Positions 16,987 through 25,283 of a stretch of 64,000 bases of DNA are shown piece after piece. A model generated the notes under the pieces. That model was not told where the DNA came from, searched no databases, and worked only from the letters and a program-made list of their open reading frames with translations. The position numbers were made by a program, and so were the translations under genes. The stretch is from an uncultured Sphaerochaeta sp. (GTDB lineage: Bacteria; Spirochaetota; Spirochaetia; Sphaerochaetales; Sphaerochaetaceae): NCBI RefSeq assembly GCF_963677315.1, contig NZ_OY781939.1, forward strand, positions 248,001-312,000, written 5' to 3'. Numbering within the stretch: the stretch's first letter is position 1; each line of letters opens with the position of its first letter.

Positions 16987-18519
16987 ATGAATAGCAAGCA
17001 TAAACGAGATGCCGGTATTCTCTTGCACATCACCAGCCTTCCTTCTCCTTACGGTATCGGGGACTTGGGGCGTAATGCCTATGCTGTTGCCGATTGGATG
17101 GAGAAGGCAGATATCCGCCTCTGGCAGCTCTTGCCGCTCAATCCAACCGGATTTGGGAATTCTCCCTATGCTCCACGTTCCACGTTTGCCGGCAATGAGC
17201 TGCTCATTGACCTTGAAACGTTGATGCATGAGGGATACCTTTCCTCTGAGGATTTGCAATCCATGCCATCTTTTCCGGATGATAGGGTACACTTTCAACT
17301 GGTGCAGGAGAGAAAGCTACCCTTGTTGAAGAAGGCTGCCCTCGCTTTTCTTCATAAGAATAAAGACAAGGATACTGCATTTACGGGGTTCTGCAGGGAG
17401 CAGTCGTTTTGGTTGGATGACTATGCGCTTTTCATGGTCCTGTATGAGACCTATCAGGATGCCCGCTGGTTCAACCAATGGCCTGAAGGTTTTTCCAAAC
17501 GAGATAAGAATGTCTTGAGGGCATTTAGTAAGGAACATGAGAGAGAGGTTGCCATCTGGAAGGTGTTGCAATACTTCTTTGCTTTGCAGTGGGATGCATT
17601 CAAACGGTATGTGAATGCAAAGCGGATTCAACTGGTTGGTGATGTCCCCATTTTCGTGGCAGCTGACAGTGCAGATACCTGGAGTAATCTCCATCTGTTC
17701 AAGACGGATGAGGAGGGGCATTTCAGCGCGGTAAGTGGTGTGCCCCCAGATATCTTTAGTGCAACTGGGCAACTTTGGGGGAATCCTGTCTATGACTGGG
17801 ATGTTCTTGAAGCTGAGGGTTACCAGTGGTGGATCAAGCGATTGGAACGACTGTTTGCCATGATTGATATTTTGAGAATAGACCACTTCAGAGGGTTTGA
17901 TGCGTACTACGAAATACCAGCCGGGGATAGAACAGCAGAACGTGGGCAATGGATTACGGTTGACGGTAAAACCTTTTTCAAGCAGGTTAGAGACCACTTT
18001 GGATCAGTCCCCATCATTGCCGAGGACCTTGGGTTGATGACCGACTCAGTTGAAGCTTTACGGGATGACAATGGATTTCCTGGAATGAAAATACTCCAAT
18101 TTGGATTCAGTAAGGATGAAAAGGGAAGAAGTAATTATTATGATGACTTTCTACCGCATAACTGGAAGGAGAACTTTGTAGCGTATACCGGTACCCATGA
18201 CAACAATACCACCCTTGGATGGTTCAATTCCCTTGATGTACAGGACAAGGAGATGGTGCTTACCTATCTTGATTGCGAAGAGACTGAGGTGGTGCGGAAG
18301 ATGATTCGCACCCTGATGCTCTCCTGTGCTCGTACAGCCATCATTCCCATGCAGGATTTATTGGAGAAGGATGAACAAGCAAGAATGAACTATCCTTCAA
18401 CCTGTAATGATGTCAATTGGAGCTGGAGAGCTACAGCAGATGAGTTTACTGAAGAGATTGCCCATACTCTTGCACACCTGGTAGCCATTTCTGCCAGGAA
18501 TGGGCTGCTGGGAACTTGA
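16987..18519 (+). CDS. malQ: 4-alpha-glucanotransferase (amylomaltase)
   Basis: A 510-residue GH77 enzyme of normal bacterial length. It transfers alpha-1,4-glucan segments between maltodextrins in the cytoplasm. Family motifs are clear: GILLHITSLPSPYGIGDLG at the N-terminus, GDVPIFVAADSADTW, the nucleophile region ILRIDHFRGFDAYYEIP (Asp near residue 297), the acid/base region IIAEDLG, and the transition-state Asp in GTHDNNTTLGW. It ends the mal operon, 40 bases after malG, and a strong hairpin follows. Confidence 0.96.
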   Translation: MNSKHKRDAGILLHITSLPSPYGIGDLGRNAYAVADWMEKADIRLWQLLPLNPTGFGNSPYAPRSTFAGNELLIDLETLMHEGYLSSEDLQSMPSFPDDRVHFQLVQERKLPLLKKAALAFLHKNKDKDTAFTGFCREQSFWLDDYALFMVLYETYQDARWFNQWPEGFSKRDKNVLRAFSKEHEREVAIWKVLQYFFALQWDAFKRYVNAKRIQLVGDVPIFVAADSADTWSNLHLFKTDEEGHFSAVSGVPPDIFSATGQLWGNPVYDWDVLEAEGYQWWIKRLERLFAMIDILRIDHFRGFDAYYEIPAGDRTAERGQWITVDGKTFFKQVRDHFGSVPIIAEDLGLMTDSVEALRDDNGFPGMKILQFGFSKDEKGRSNYYDDFLPHNWKENFVAYTGTHDNNTTLGWFNSLDVQDKEMVLTYLDCEETEVVRKMIRTLMLSCARTAIIPMQDLLEKDEQARMNYPSTCNDVNWSWRATADEFTEEIAHTLAHLVAISARNGLLGT

Positions 18520-18555
18520 ATGTGGCGCCCTAGGGTGTTCATATACCTTCCTCAC

Positions 18556-18583
18556 AAGGCCGGAACTGCAAGGTTCCGGCCTT
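18556..18583 (+). terminator. Hairpin terminator after malQ
   Basis: AAGGCCGGAAC (18556-18566) pairs perfectly with GTTCCGGCCTT (18573-18583) over a 6-base loop. It is a strong 11-bp stem but without a clear T-run, so termination may be partial. Confidence 0.65.
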
Positions 18584-18624
18584 GCTCAGTCTCTCAAGCC
18601 TTGTTACAGTAAGGCATGGATACC

Positions 18625-19485
18625 ATGCACTTTGGAACATGTTCGTGGAAATATGAAAGTTGGGATGGATTGGTATATGAGCCTGGTAGTTCCAAGCGGT
18701 ACCTTGCCCAGTATGCCAATACCTATGATTCGGTGGAAGTGGATAGATGGTTCTGGTCGCTGGGAAAGCGGAGTTATGGTCTTCCTGACCCCCATGATGT
18801 GAGAGAATATGACCAGGATACTCCTGACAGCTTCAAATTTACCATCAAGTGTCCAAATACCTTGACCCTTCCATTCAGTTACCAGAGCAAGACTGAACCA
18901 AACCCTTGGTTTCTTGATGCCGAGGTGTTTTATCGGTTCATAGAAACCCTTGAGCCGCTTATCCCAAAAATTGGCCTATTGATGTTTCAGTTTGGATACC
19001 TGAACCGTAGTATGTTCAAGGATCGTGATGAGTTCCTTGAATCCCTTGACAGGTTTTTCTCTTTGCTCCCTGATTCTCTTCCCTATGCCGTAGAGCTCAG
19101 GAACCCTGCATGGATGGATACATCCTACTTCTCCTTCCTGGAGGAACGACAGATTGGTCCTGTATTGCTCTCTGGGTACTGGATGGATGATCTTGACACC
19201 CAATTACAGAGAGCAGGGTCCCATCTCCATTCCCCTTTCTGTGTACGTTTGCATGGTGAAGATAGGAAAGAAATTGAAAAGGAGAGTGGAGGGAAATGGG
19301 ATCGAATTCTTGAAAGCCATGATCAGGAATTGATTGCAATTGCTCCAAGACTCGTAAAGCTTGCACAGGAGGGAAAGGTGATTTACATAAATGTGAATAA
19401 CCACTATGAAGGGAGCGCCCCGCTTACCATCAGTAAGTTGATGAATTATCTCCGAGAAACAGAGGCAGACGATGTACGAATCTAG
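18625..19485 (+). CDS. DUF72 family protein (second copy)
   Basis: A 286-residue DUF72 protein. Signatures are FGTCSWKYESWDG, AVELRNPAWM, CVRLHGED and YINVNNHYEGSAPLTI. It is clearly different from the DUF72 gene at 2977 and belongs to another branch of the family. Start: the ATG at 18625 has AAGG ten bases upstream, whereas the ATG at 18616 is only one base from it. It lies after the mal operon hairpin and is not obviously part of that pathway. Function unknown; a TIM-barrel fold is known for the family. Confidence 0.87.
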   Translation: MHFGTCSWKYESWDGLVYEPGSSKRYLAQYANTYDSVEVDRWFWSLGKRSYGLPDPHDVREYDQDTPDSFKFTIKCPNTLTLPFSYQSKTEPNPWFLDAEVFYRFIETLEPLIPKIGLLMFQFGYLNRSMFKDRDEFLESLDRFFSLLPDSLPYAVELRNPAWMDTSYFSFLEERQIGPVLLSGYWMDDLDTQLQRAGSHLHSPFCVRLHGEDRKEIEKESGGKWDRILESHDQELIAIAPRLVKLAQEGKVIYINVNNHYEGSAPLTISKLMNYLRETEADDVRI

Positions 19486-19607
19486 GAAGGTGTGCTACGG
19501 TAAAGTGTAATCAGGAGGCAAGCAGAATGGTTGGCTTTCCTGTCATGAAACTACCAGAACTCTCTGCAGGACGACTCTGCAGCAATTCATTTGTGTGTAA
19601 ACACTGT

Positions 19608-19642
19608 CAAGGAGCAAGGATCAATACGGTTCTTGCTCTTTT
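19608..19642 (+). terminator. Terminator-like hairpin upstream of the MORN gene
   Basis: GAGCAAG (19612-19618) pairs with CTTGCTC (19632-19638), followed by TTTT. It lies 25 bases before the MORN-protein start, so it could end the upstream transcript or act as an attenuator. Confidence 0.55.
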
Positions 19643-19667
19643 CATTTGCATCAACAAGGGGGGAACA

Positions 19668-19955
19668 ATGAAAGAGAAAACGTATTCGAATGGTCAGGTT
19701 GAACAGCGAATGCAGGGTGGGAAACTGACCTATTTCTTCAAGGATGGAAATATCAAGGCTGAGGGACCCATCAAGGATAACCTTATGGATGGGCTTTGGC
19801 ATTACTACCGAGAGAATGGGATTGTATGGCAGGTAGGGAGTTTTAAGCATGGGGTGAAACATGGTCCGTGGGTTCGATATGACCGTGTAGGGGCGGTTGA
19901 ATATGAGGCACAGTTCGAAGACGGAAAAGAAATTGCAAAACGGTTGTACCACTGA
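19668..19955 (+). CDS. Small MORN-repeat (YwqK-like) protein
   Basis: A 95-residue cytoplasmic protein built from MORN_2-type repeats: YSNGQVEQR, FKDGNIKAEGPIKDNLMDGLWHYY, YRENGIVWQVGSFKHGVKHGPW and a final YDRVGAVEYEAQFEDG. Similar proteins are often labelled YwqK antitoxins, but no partner toxin is adjacent and the role is unknown. The ATG at 19668 has a G-run ribosome site. An in-frame ATG at 19527 with AGGAGG eight bases before it would add 47 residues that do not resemble the family and would read through a terminator-like hairpin. Confidence 0.75.
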   Translation: MKEKTYSNGQVEQRMQGGKLTYFFKDGNIKAEGPIKDNLMDGLWHYYRENGIVWQVGSFKHGVKHGPWVRYDRVGAVEYEAQFEDGKEIAKRLYH

Positions 19956-19957
19956 TA

Positions 19958-19985
19958 TTGGATTCTGGAAAAGCAGTGTTAGAAT
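19958..19985 (+). promoter_or_regulatory. Promoter of the nucleotidase gene
   Basis: TTGGAT (19958-19963), 16 bases, TAGAAT (19980-19985), 46 bases before the start codon at 20031. AAGGAG lies just before the ATG. Confidence 0.5.
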
Positions 19986-20030
19986 AGAGATATCACACTA
20001 ACCGATTGGAAATCGGGGAAAAGGAGTAGA

Positions 20031-21812
20031 ATGATGAAACGAGTACTCTTAAAGCGGGTATTACTCGGCATTTTGATGCTTTGCATCACAATGGGATTCC
20101 TCTTTGCACAACCCCTGCCAGAACAGGCGGAGGAACTGGTCATCCTAGCTACCACAGATATTCATGGAAATGTCTGGGGATTCAGTTATGAGAACGACAA
20201 GGAGACAAACAACAACGGTATGGCCCGTATTGCTACCTATGTGGAGCAAGTTCGTGATGCACATCCTAATGTCATCCTGGTAGATAATGGTGATATCATC
20301 CAGGGAAATATCATGACTGATGATTTATACAACAAGAGGGAAGGTGATCATCCTGTCATCCGTGCGATGAATCTCTTGGATTATGATAGCCTGACATTGG
20401 GAAACCATGAGTTCAATTTTGGAGAGAACTTGATCAAACGTATGCAGGAACTGGCGAACTTTCCTTTACTATCGGCAAATATGTCCCGATTGGATGGCAC
20501 CATGGCCGCCCTTCCGTACACCATAGTAGAGAGGTCTGGAGTAAAGGTCGGCATCATCGGCCTTACTAATCCAAATGCACCAAGATGGGATGGCGAAAAG
20601 ACTGATCCCTTTGTCTATGCACCTGTAGGCCCTGCTGCAAGACGGGTAGTGGATATCCTGGATGACAAGGTCGATGTTCTGGTAGTTGTTGCTCATGTGG
20701 GACTGTATCCTGAGTATGATGTTGACGGAGGCAGTGATGGAGGCCTTGCTATCCTTGAGCTTTGCCCTGAGATTGATGTGCTTATCGTTGGGCATGCCCA
20801 TACCACAATCGCAGAGGTACAGGATGGGATTGCTATCGGCGGGGCAAAGAACCTTGGTCGTGAGGTTATTCGCATCGACCTCAGTCTTGATGAGAACAAG
20901 CAAGTTGATGGACAGGAAGTGACCATCGTTGATATGACTGACTATGAACCGAGTGAGTTAATCAGGGGGAATGCTTTCATTAAGGAGGCACATCAGGCCA
21001 CCAGAGACTTTATTTCCGGTGGAGCACCTTCTGCTGATGGAAGTCCCAGTGGTGGTATCTTTGGTACAGCAGCAGTTGACTTCCAACCCAAGAATGAGAT
21101 TATGGGTATCCCCGAGGGAAAACTTCGTGATACCGCTGTCATGGATTTCATCAATGAGGTACAACTGCTTAACAGTGGTGCAGATGTGTCAGCAGCTGCG
21201 CTCTTTGCCGATACCAGTGATATTCCCAAGGGTGCGATCAACTACGGAACCATCTTTGGTATCTACAAGTACGACAATACCCTCTATCGAGTACCAGTCA
21301 CCGGTGCTGAGCTGAAAGCCTATATGGAGTGGTCTGCAACCTGCTACAACCAGTGGAAGCCGGGTGACCTCTCCATCAGCTTCAACCCAGACAAGCCGGG
21401 CTATCTCTATGATATGTTCAGCGGTGTTGACTACGAGATCGACCTGAGCAAACCTGAAGGGCAGAGGATCAAGAATGTCAGGTTTAAGGGTAAGCCACTC
21501 TCTGATACACAGAAACTTACCCTTGCTGTGAACAACTACCGATATTCTTCGGCCCTGAAAGCACAAAAACTGGTATCTGGGGTACGGGAATGGGAGAGTC
21601 CAAACTCAATTCGAGATATGCTTGTAGCCTATATCAAGGAAAAGGGGACCATATATCCAAAGGTTGACAACAACTGGAAGATTGTTGGGGTGAACCTGGA
21701 TAGTCCCTATCGTAAGCAGGTGATCAAGATGGTTAATGAGGGGAAACTTGAATCACCCTACAATAATCCATTGAATGTTAACGAACTGAAGAAACAGGGG
21801 ATCATCAAATAA
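20031..21812 (+). CDS. UshA-family 5'-nucleotidase / 2',3'-cyclic phosphodiesterase
   Basis: A 593-residue exported metallophosphoesterase. It has a signal peptide (about 1-26), then the two-metal catalytic domain: ATTDIHGN (about 44-51), DNGDIIQGN, GNHEFNFG, HVGLY and VGHAHT. A C-terminal nucleotide-binding domain starts around residue 330. Such enzymes dephosphorylate extracellular nucleotides so that nucleosides and phosphate can be taken up. The stretch SGGAPSADGSPSGG between the domains is a glycine/serine-rich linker. Its last codons and terminator are duplicated 6 kb downstream, marking the left end of an apparent insertion. Confidence 0.92.
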   Translation: MMKRVLLKRVLLGILMLCITMGFLFAQPLPEQAEELVILATTDIHGNVWGFSYENDKETNNNGMARIATYVEQVRDAHPNVILVDNGDIIQGNIMTDDLYNKREGDHPVIRAMNLLDYDSLTLGNHEFNFGENLIKRMQELANFPLLSANMSRLDGTMAALPYTIVERSGVKVGIIGLTNPNAPRWDGEKTDPFVYAPVGPAARRVVDILDDKVDVLVVVAHVGLYPEYDVDGGSDGGLAILELCPEIDVLIVGHAHTTIAEVQDGIAIGGAKNLGREVIRIDLSLDENKQVDGQEVTIVDMTDYEPSELIRGNAFIKEAHQATRDFISGGAPSADGSPSGGIFGTAAVDFQPKNEIMGIPEGKLRDTAVMDFINEVQLLNSGADVSAAALFADTSDIPKGAINYGTIFGIYKYDNTLYRVPVTGAELKAYMEWSATCYNQWKPGDLSISFNPDKPGYLYDMFSGVDYEIDLSKPEGQRIKNVRFKGKPLSDTQKLTLAVNNYRYSSALKAQKLVSGVREWESPNSIRDMLVAYIKEKGTIYPKVDNNWKIVGVNLDSPYRKQVIKMVNEGKLESPYNNPLNVNELKKQGIIK

Positions 21813-21845
21813 CAGTAGAGTGGGCTGGTCATCAAGCCAGCCCAC
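21801..21845 (+). repeat. Left copy of a 45-bp perfect direct repeat
   Basis: It covers the last four codons of the nucleotidase gene (ATC ATC AAA TAA) and its hairpin. The identical 45 bases recur at 27816-27860. The 6,015-bp unit between equivalent points holds the complete sugar cassette. Confidence 0.95.
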
Positions 21846-21846
21846 T
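21819..21846 (+). terminator. Hairpin terminator of the nucleotidase gene
   Basis: AGTGGGCTGG pairs with CCAGCCCACT over an 8-base loop, 7 bases past the stop. It has no T-run and lies within the direct repeat except for the last base. Confidence 0.6.
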
Positions 21847-21883
21847 GATAACTTGTTGGGAAGATTATTTCCATTAATTAAGA

Positions 21884-21923
21884 AAAAGCCTTGAACTATA
21901 TAATCAATAGGGATAAGGCTTTT
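21884..21923. terminator. Second hairpin at the left edge of the cassette
   Basis: AAAAGCCTT (21884-21892) and AAGGCTTTT (21915-21923) form a perfect 9-bp stem with A- and T-runs on both sides, able to act in either direction. It insulates the cassette promoter from the nucleotidase. The remaining part of the 21813-22114 gap is AT-rich and holds the promoter and operator listed separately. Confidence 0.55.
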
Positions 21924-22009
21924 ATCATATTTTCTACTACATTCTTCATTTGAATATTAAGGACTTCTACATCTATTAATTTAGCAATATAACAATTTGC
22001 AAAAAATTC

Positions 22010-22063
22010 TTGACACATAGCAAAGATATGGTAGTGTTAAGTAGAAGGTGTTACGTAACACCT
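22010..22063 (+). promoter_or_regulatory. Cassette promoter and 18-bp palindromic operator
   Basis: TTGACA (22010-22015), 16 bases, TAGTGT (22032-22037). The perfect palindrome AGGTGTTACGTAACACCT follows at 22046-22063, over the expected start site. A central CG is typical of LacI-family operators, and a LacI gene ends the same cassette. Confidence 0.75.
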
Positions 22064-22114
22064 ATATTATTCATGAATAGTGCCGGTAAGAGTATCTGCA
22101 CTAAGGAGGTTTGT

Positions 22115-23383
22115 ATGAAGAAAGGAATTCTTGGTGTTTTATTATCAGTTTTTCTAGTGTCCAGCATATTTGCAGGTGGGGCACAAGAATCTACCCAGGG
22201 AGAGAAAGTCGTTACTATGTTTCACAACAAAGTCGAAATAAAGGATGCATTGGATGCATATGCTGCTCTCTATTCTGAAAACACTGATGGAGTTACTGTA
22301 ACCGTAGAAGCTCTCGGCGGTGGTGGAGACTATGGTAGTGGTATGAAAGCAAAAGCACAGTCTGATCAGATTCCCGATATTTTTGTTATTGAAGGAATGG
22401 GCGGCTACGAGATTTGGAAAGACTATATTGCTGATCTCTCTGACCAGCCTTGGGTAAACGACACAGATCTTGAAATGATTGTAGATGGAAAGGTTATTGG
22501 TTTCCCTGTTGCAATTGAAGGGTATGGTATGGCTTATAATGCTGGGATTCTTGATAAGGCTGGAATCGATCCAATTACGCTTACAACACGTGATGCATAT
22601 GAAGAAGCCTTTAAAACCCTTGAAGCCAAGAAGGACCTCTTGGGTATTGATGCTCCTGTATCCATGGCAGCATCCCTCAGTGGTGGTATGTGGTGGGTTG
22701 CTGCACAACACAACCTTGCAGTGTACTGGGGCGGTGGCCTTGGCTTTACCGATACGTCTGTAATTGATATGGCCCTCGAAGGAAAGATGGACGAAGCACG
22801 ATTCAGGGAATATGCAAAATATTTGCAACTCCTATATAAGTATTCAGACCAAGCAATCCTAGTAAACGGAGCATATGATGACCAAGTTGCTGCTTTTGCA
22901 CAAGGCAAGACGGCTTTCTTGCACCAAGGCAACTGGGTTGATCCAAACTTGGGACAACTCAATGCTGATTTCGAGATGGGATATGCCCCACACGCATTCA
23001 CCAATACTCCTCAGGAAGGTTTATTTCTCTTTGCCCCCAGTTTCTATGTTGTGAATAAGCTTTCACCTAATGTCGAAGAAGCAAAGAAGTTTCTTGCAAC
23101 AATGGCTGGAACCCCAGAAGGGCATAGTTACATGGTTAATGATGCGAGCATGATTCCAGCATTCAATTCAGTGACATTGGAACCAAAGGGAAAGCTCAGT
23201 CAGGCCCTCATGGAAGCAAACAAGAAAGGTGGAAACTATGGAGTATTCTTCGGTATGCTTCCTGATGGAGCTGGCCAGAATGTATTTGGACCCATTTATG
23301 ATCTGTTTGCACAGGAACAGGATAACCTTGAAGGTTTCATTGCTGACATGAAAGTTGCAATTGGAAATCTCCCGAATATGTAA
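22115..23383 (+). CDS. Sugar ABC transporter substrate-binding protein (cassette)
   Basis: A 422-residue family 1 binding protein with signal peptide (1-20, SSIFAGGAQES). The ATG at 22115 has AAGGAGG nine bases upstream; a reading frame open to 22010 would run through the promoter and operator and is rejected. Tryptophan and glycine-rich segments (GGMWWVAAQ, YWGGGLGF) suggest a sugar-stacking pocket. First gene of the cassette, followed by two permeases and a GH4 glycosidase, so the ligand is probably a di- or oligosaccharide or alpha-glucoside. The cassette looks more AT-rich than its surroundings. Confidence 0.9.
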   Translation: MKKGILGVLLSVFLVSSIFAGGAQESTQGEKVVTMFHNKVEIKDALDAYAALYSENTDGVTVTVEALGGGGDYGSGMKAKAQSDQIPDIFVIEGMGGYEIWKDYIADLSDQPWVNDTDLEMIVDGKVIGFPVAIEGYGMAYNAGILDKAGIDPITLTTRDAYEEAFKTLEAKKDLLGIDAPVSMAASLSGGMWWVAAQHNLAVYWGGGLGFTDTSVIDMALEGKMDEARFREYAKYLQLLYKYSDQAILVNGAYDDQVAAFAQGKTAFLHQGNWVDPNLGQLNADFEMGYAPHAFTNTPQEGLFLFAPSFYVVNKLSPNVEEAKKFLATMAGTPEGHSYMVNDASMIPAFNSVTLEPKGKLSQALMEANKKGGNYGVFFGMLPDGAGQNVFGPIYDLFAQEQDNLEGFIADMKVAIGNLPNM

Positions 23384-23405
23384 GGTTGCTCTAATCCAGT
23401 GGTGT

Positions 23406-23424
23406 ACGGTTGGCTATCAACCGT
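23406..23424 (+). other. Intercistronic hairpin after the cassette binding-protein gene
   Basis: ACGGTTG and CAACCGT form a 7-bp stem with a 5-base loop, without a T-run. It occupies the same place as the hairpins in two other sugar operons here. Confidence 0.55.
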
Positions 23425-23486
23425 GCATCATTATTTATCGCAAATGAGCTTTCCTTGGTCCCTAATAGAGAGAGGAGGATTTTGGT

Positions 23487-24374
23487 ATGAAACAGCGAGG
23501 CCTTGTCAATACTTTGTTTTTGTTGCCAGTTGTATGTACTTTTATATTGATTATTGTCATACCGTTCTTACTTGGCATGTATTATTCTTTGACCGATTGG
23601 AATGGTGTAAGCCCGACTGTCACGTTTATAGGGTTTGAAAACTTTTCAAAGATCCTGAAGGCTCCTGACTTTATTCACTCCTTTCTGATCACGGTTGGGT
23701 TCACCATTATTAATGTACTACTGGTAAATCTTGTGAGTTTTTCTCTTTCCCTCATTGTAACAAGCAAAGTGAGGTTTCGTAATTTCTATCGCGCCGGTTT
23801 TTTCGTACCATATCTTATCGGAGGTATCGTACTTGGTTATATCTGGCAGTTTATTTTTAACAATATTCTCGTTTCGATTGGAACACAGTATGGCATAGAA
23901 TTCCTAAAAACCTCTTTTCTCAGTAATCCAAATACTGTTATTTGGGCGATGTCAGCAGTGAACACCTGGCAATATTCCGGGTATATTATGTTGATTTATG
24001 TAGCATCGATACAAAGCATTCCCAAATCCCTCATGGAAGCAGCTTCCGTTGATGGTGCAGGGTTTTTCCGAAACGTCTTCCATATTCTGATTCCTATGAT
24101 GGCAAATGCATTCACTATCAGCCTTTTCCTTACGCTTACGCATTCATTCAAGCAATTTGATATGAATTATACCCTAACAAACGGTGGACCCGCCACACGA
24201 TTTATGGAGACTCCAGTAAAGGCTTCACAATTATTGGCAATGAATATTTTTGATACTGCTTCGGCAAATAGAATGGCACAGGCGCAATCGAAAGCTGTGG
24301 TACTTTTCGTCGTCTTGGTGGTGGTGTCATTGATCCAAGTTTCAACCAATAAAAAGAAAGAGGTAGAAATGTAA
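23487..24374 (+). CDS. Sugar ABC transporter permease (MalF type, cassette)
   Basis: A 295-residue CUT1 permease with six predicted membrane segments. The EAA loop reads EAASVDGAG...IP near residues 187-209. AGAGAGGAGG precedes the ATG at 23487 with suitable spacing. Its stop shares one base with the start of the next permease. No ATPase gene is in the cassette. Confidence 0.9.
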   Translation: MKQRGLVNTLFLLPVVCTFILIIVIPFLLGMYYSLTDWNGVSPTVTFIGFENFSKILKAPDFIHSFLITVGFTIINVLLVNLVSFSLSLIVTSKVRFRNFYRAGFFVPYLIGGIVLGYIWQFIFNNILVSIGTQYGIEFLKTSFLSNPNTVIWAMSAVNTWQYSGYIMLIYVASIQSIPKSLMEAASVDGAGFFRNVFHILIPMMANAFTISLFLTLTHSFKQFDMNYTLTNGGPATRFMETPVKASQLLAMNIFDTASANRMAQAQSKAVVLFVVLVVVSLIQVSTNKKKEVEM

Positions 24375-25249
24375 TGAGGAAAACAAGAATACAAAGAACA
24401 CGAGTATCCATACTCTTATTGGAATTGATTACCATTTTTCTATTTATACTGTTCATGATTCCTTTTCTTATGGTTGTTCTCAATTCTGCCAAGACATCAC
24501 GCGAGATTATCATCAATGCTGTTGCTCTTCCATCTTCCTGGGGACAGCTTGGAATAAATATCTCTCGAATCTTCAATAACTCAACAGTAGATTATCTAGG
24601 TGCTTTTATGGATTCTGTGGGTATCACTATCTCTTCACTTGCCGTAATTATCATTTTCTCTTCAATGGCAGCATGGGTACTCGTGAGAAATGATAAAAAG
24701 ATGTGGTCTGCTGTCATCTTCATGTTTTTTGTCGCTGCAATGGTAATACCGTTCCAAGTTCTTATGTATCCCTTGGTTAGATGGCTTAGGATACTTGGCA
24801 ACGCTATCAATATACGTCTTCTTGGTACAATGGGAGGTATTGTTCTTTCATACCTAGGTTTTGGATCATCCCTCTCAATATTTGTTTTTCATGGTTTTAT
24901 TAAAAATATCCCTTATGAACTGGAAGAAGCCGCTACTATTGATGGTTGTTCATATCCGCGAATATTTTTCTCAATAGTGTTTCCTCTTCTCAAACCCATT
25001 ATTGTAACGGTTATGATCCTTAATGGAATATGGATTTGGAATGACTACCTGCTTCCTTACCTTGTACTCGGATCGAAAGGTGAATTGCAAACCCTTCCAA
25101 TTGCTGTAACTGCTTTTGCTGGGGCATATCTGAAACAGTGGGATCTTATCCTAACTTCAACATTATTAGCTATAATACCTATAATTATCCTATATTTGTT
25201 TGCTCAACGCTACATAATCAAAGGGATGGTTGAAGGTTCAATAAAATAA
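24374..25249 (+). CDS. Sugar ABC transporter permease (MalG type, cassette)
   Basis: A 291-residue CUT1 permease, partner of the preceding gene with a one-base overlap (TAATG). The EAA loop is EEAATIDGCS...FP near residues 184-206, and the C-terminus YIIKGMVEGSIK is family typical. The gene is visibly AT-rich compared with malG at 16104. The GH4 gene follows after 34 bases. Confidence 0.9.
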   Translation: MRKTRIQRTRVSILLLELITIFLFILFMIPFLMVVLNSAKTSREIIINAVALPSSWGQLGINISRIFNNSTVDYLGAFMDSVGITISSLAVIIIFSSMAAWVLVRNDKKMWSAVIFMFFVAAMVIPFQVLMYPLVRWLRILGNAINIRLLGTMGGIVLSYLGFGSSLSIFVFHGFIKNIPYELEEAATIDGCSYPRIFFSIVFPLLKPIIVTVMILNGIWIWNDYLLPYLVLGSKGELQTLPIAVTAFAGAYLKQWDLILTSTLLAIIPIIILYLFAQRYIIKGMVEGSIK

Positions 25250-25283
25250 TATATCGGGATTACCGATAGAAGGAACACACGCT

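Noticed and set aside
16371..17033. A 220-codon minus-strand frame spanning the malG-malQ junction
   Set aside because: Histidine-rich antisense artefact crossing two certain genes.
18556..18583. Repetitive extragenic palindrome family
   Set aside because: The strong hairpins in the window have unrelated sequences, so they are individual terminators or stabilisers rather than copies of one element.
22010..22114. N-terminal extension of the cassette binding protein
   Set aside because: It would translate the promoter and the palindromic operator; AAGGAGG and a signal peptide mark 22115 as the start.
22154..22828. A 224-codon minus-strand frame
   Set aside because: Shadow of the binding-protein gene, with cysteine/phenylalanine-rich composition and no family match.
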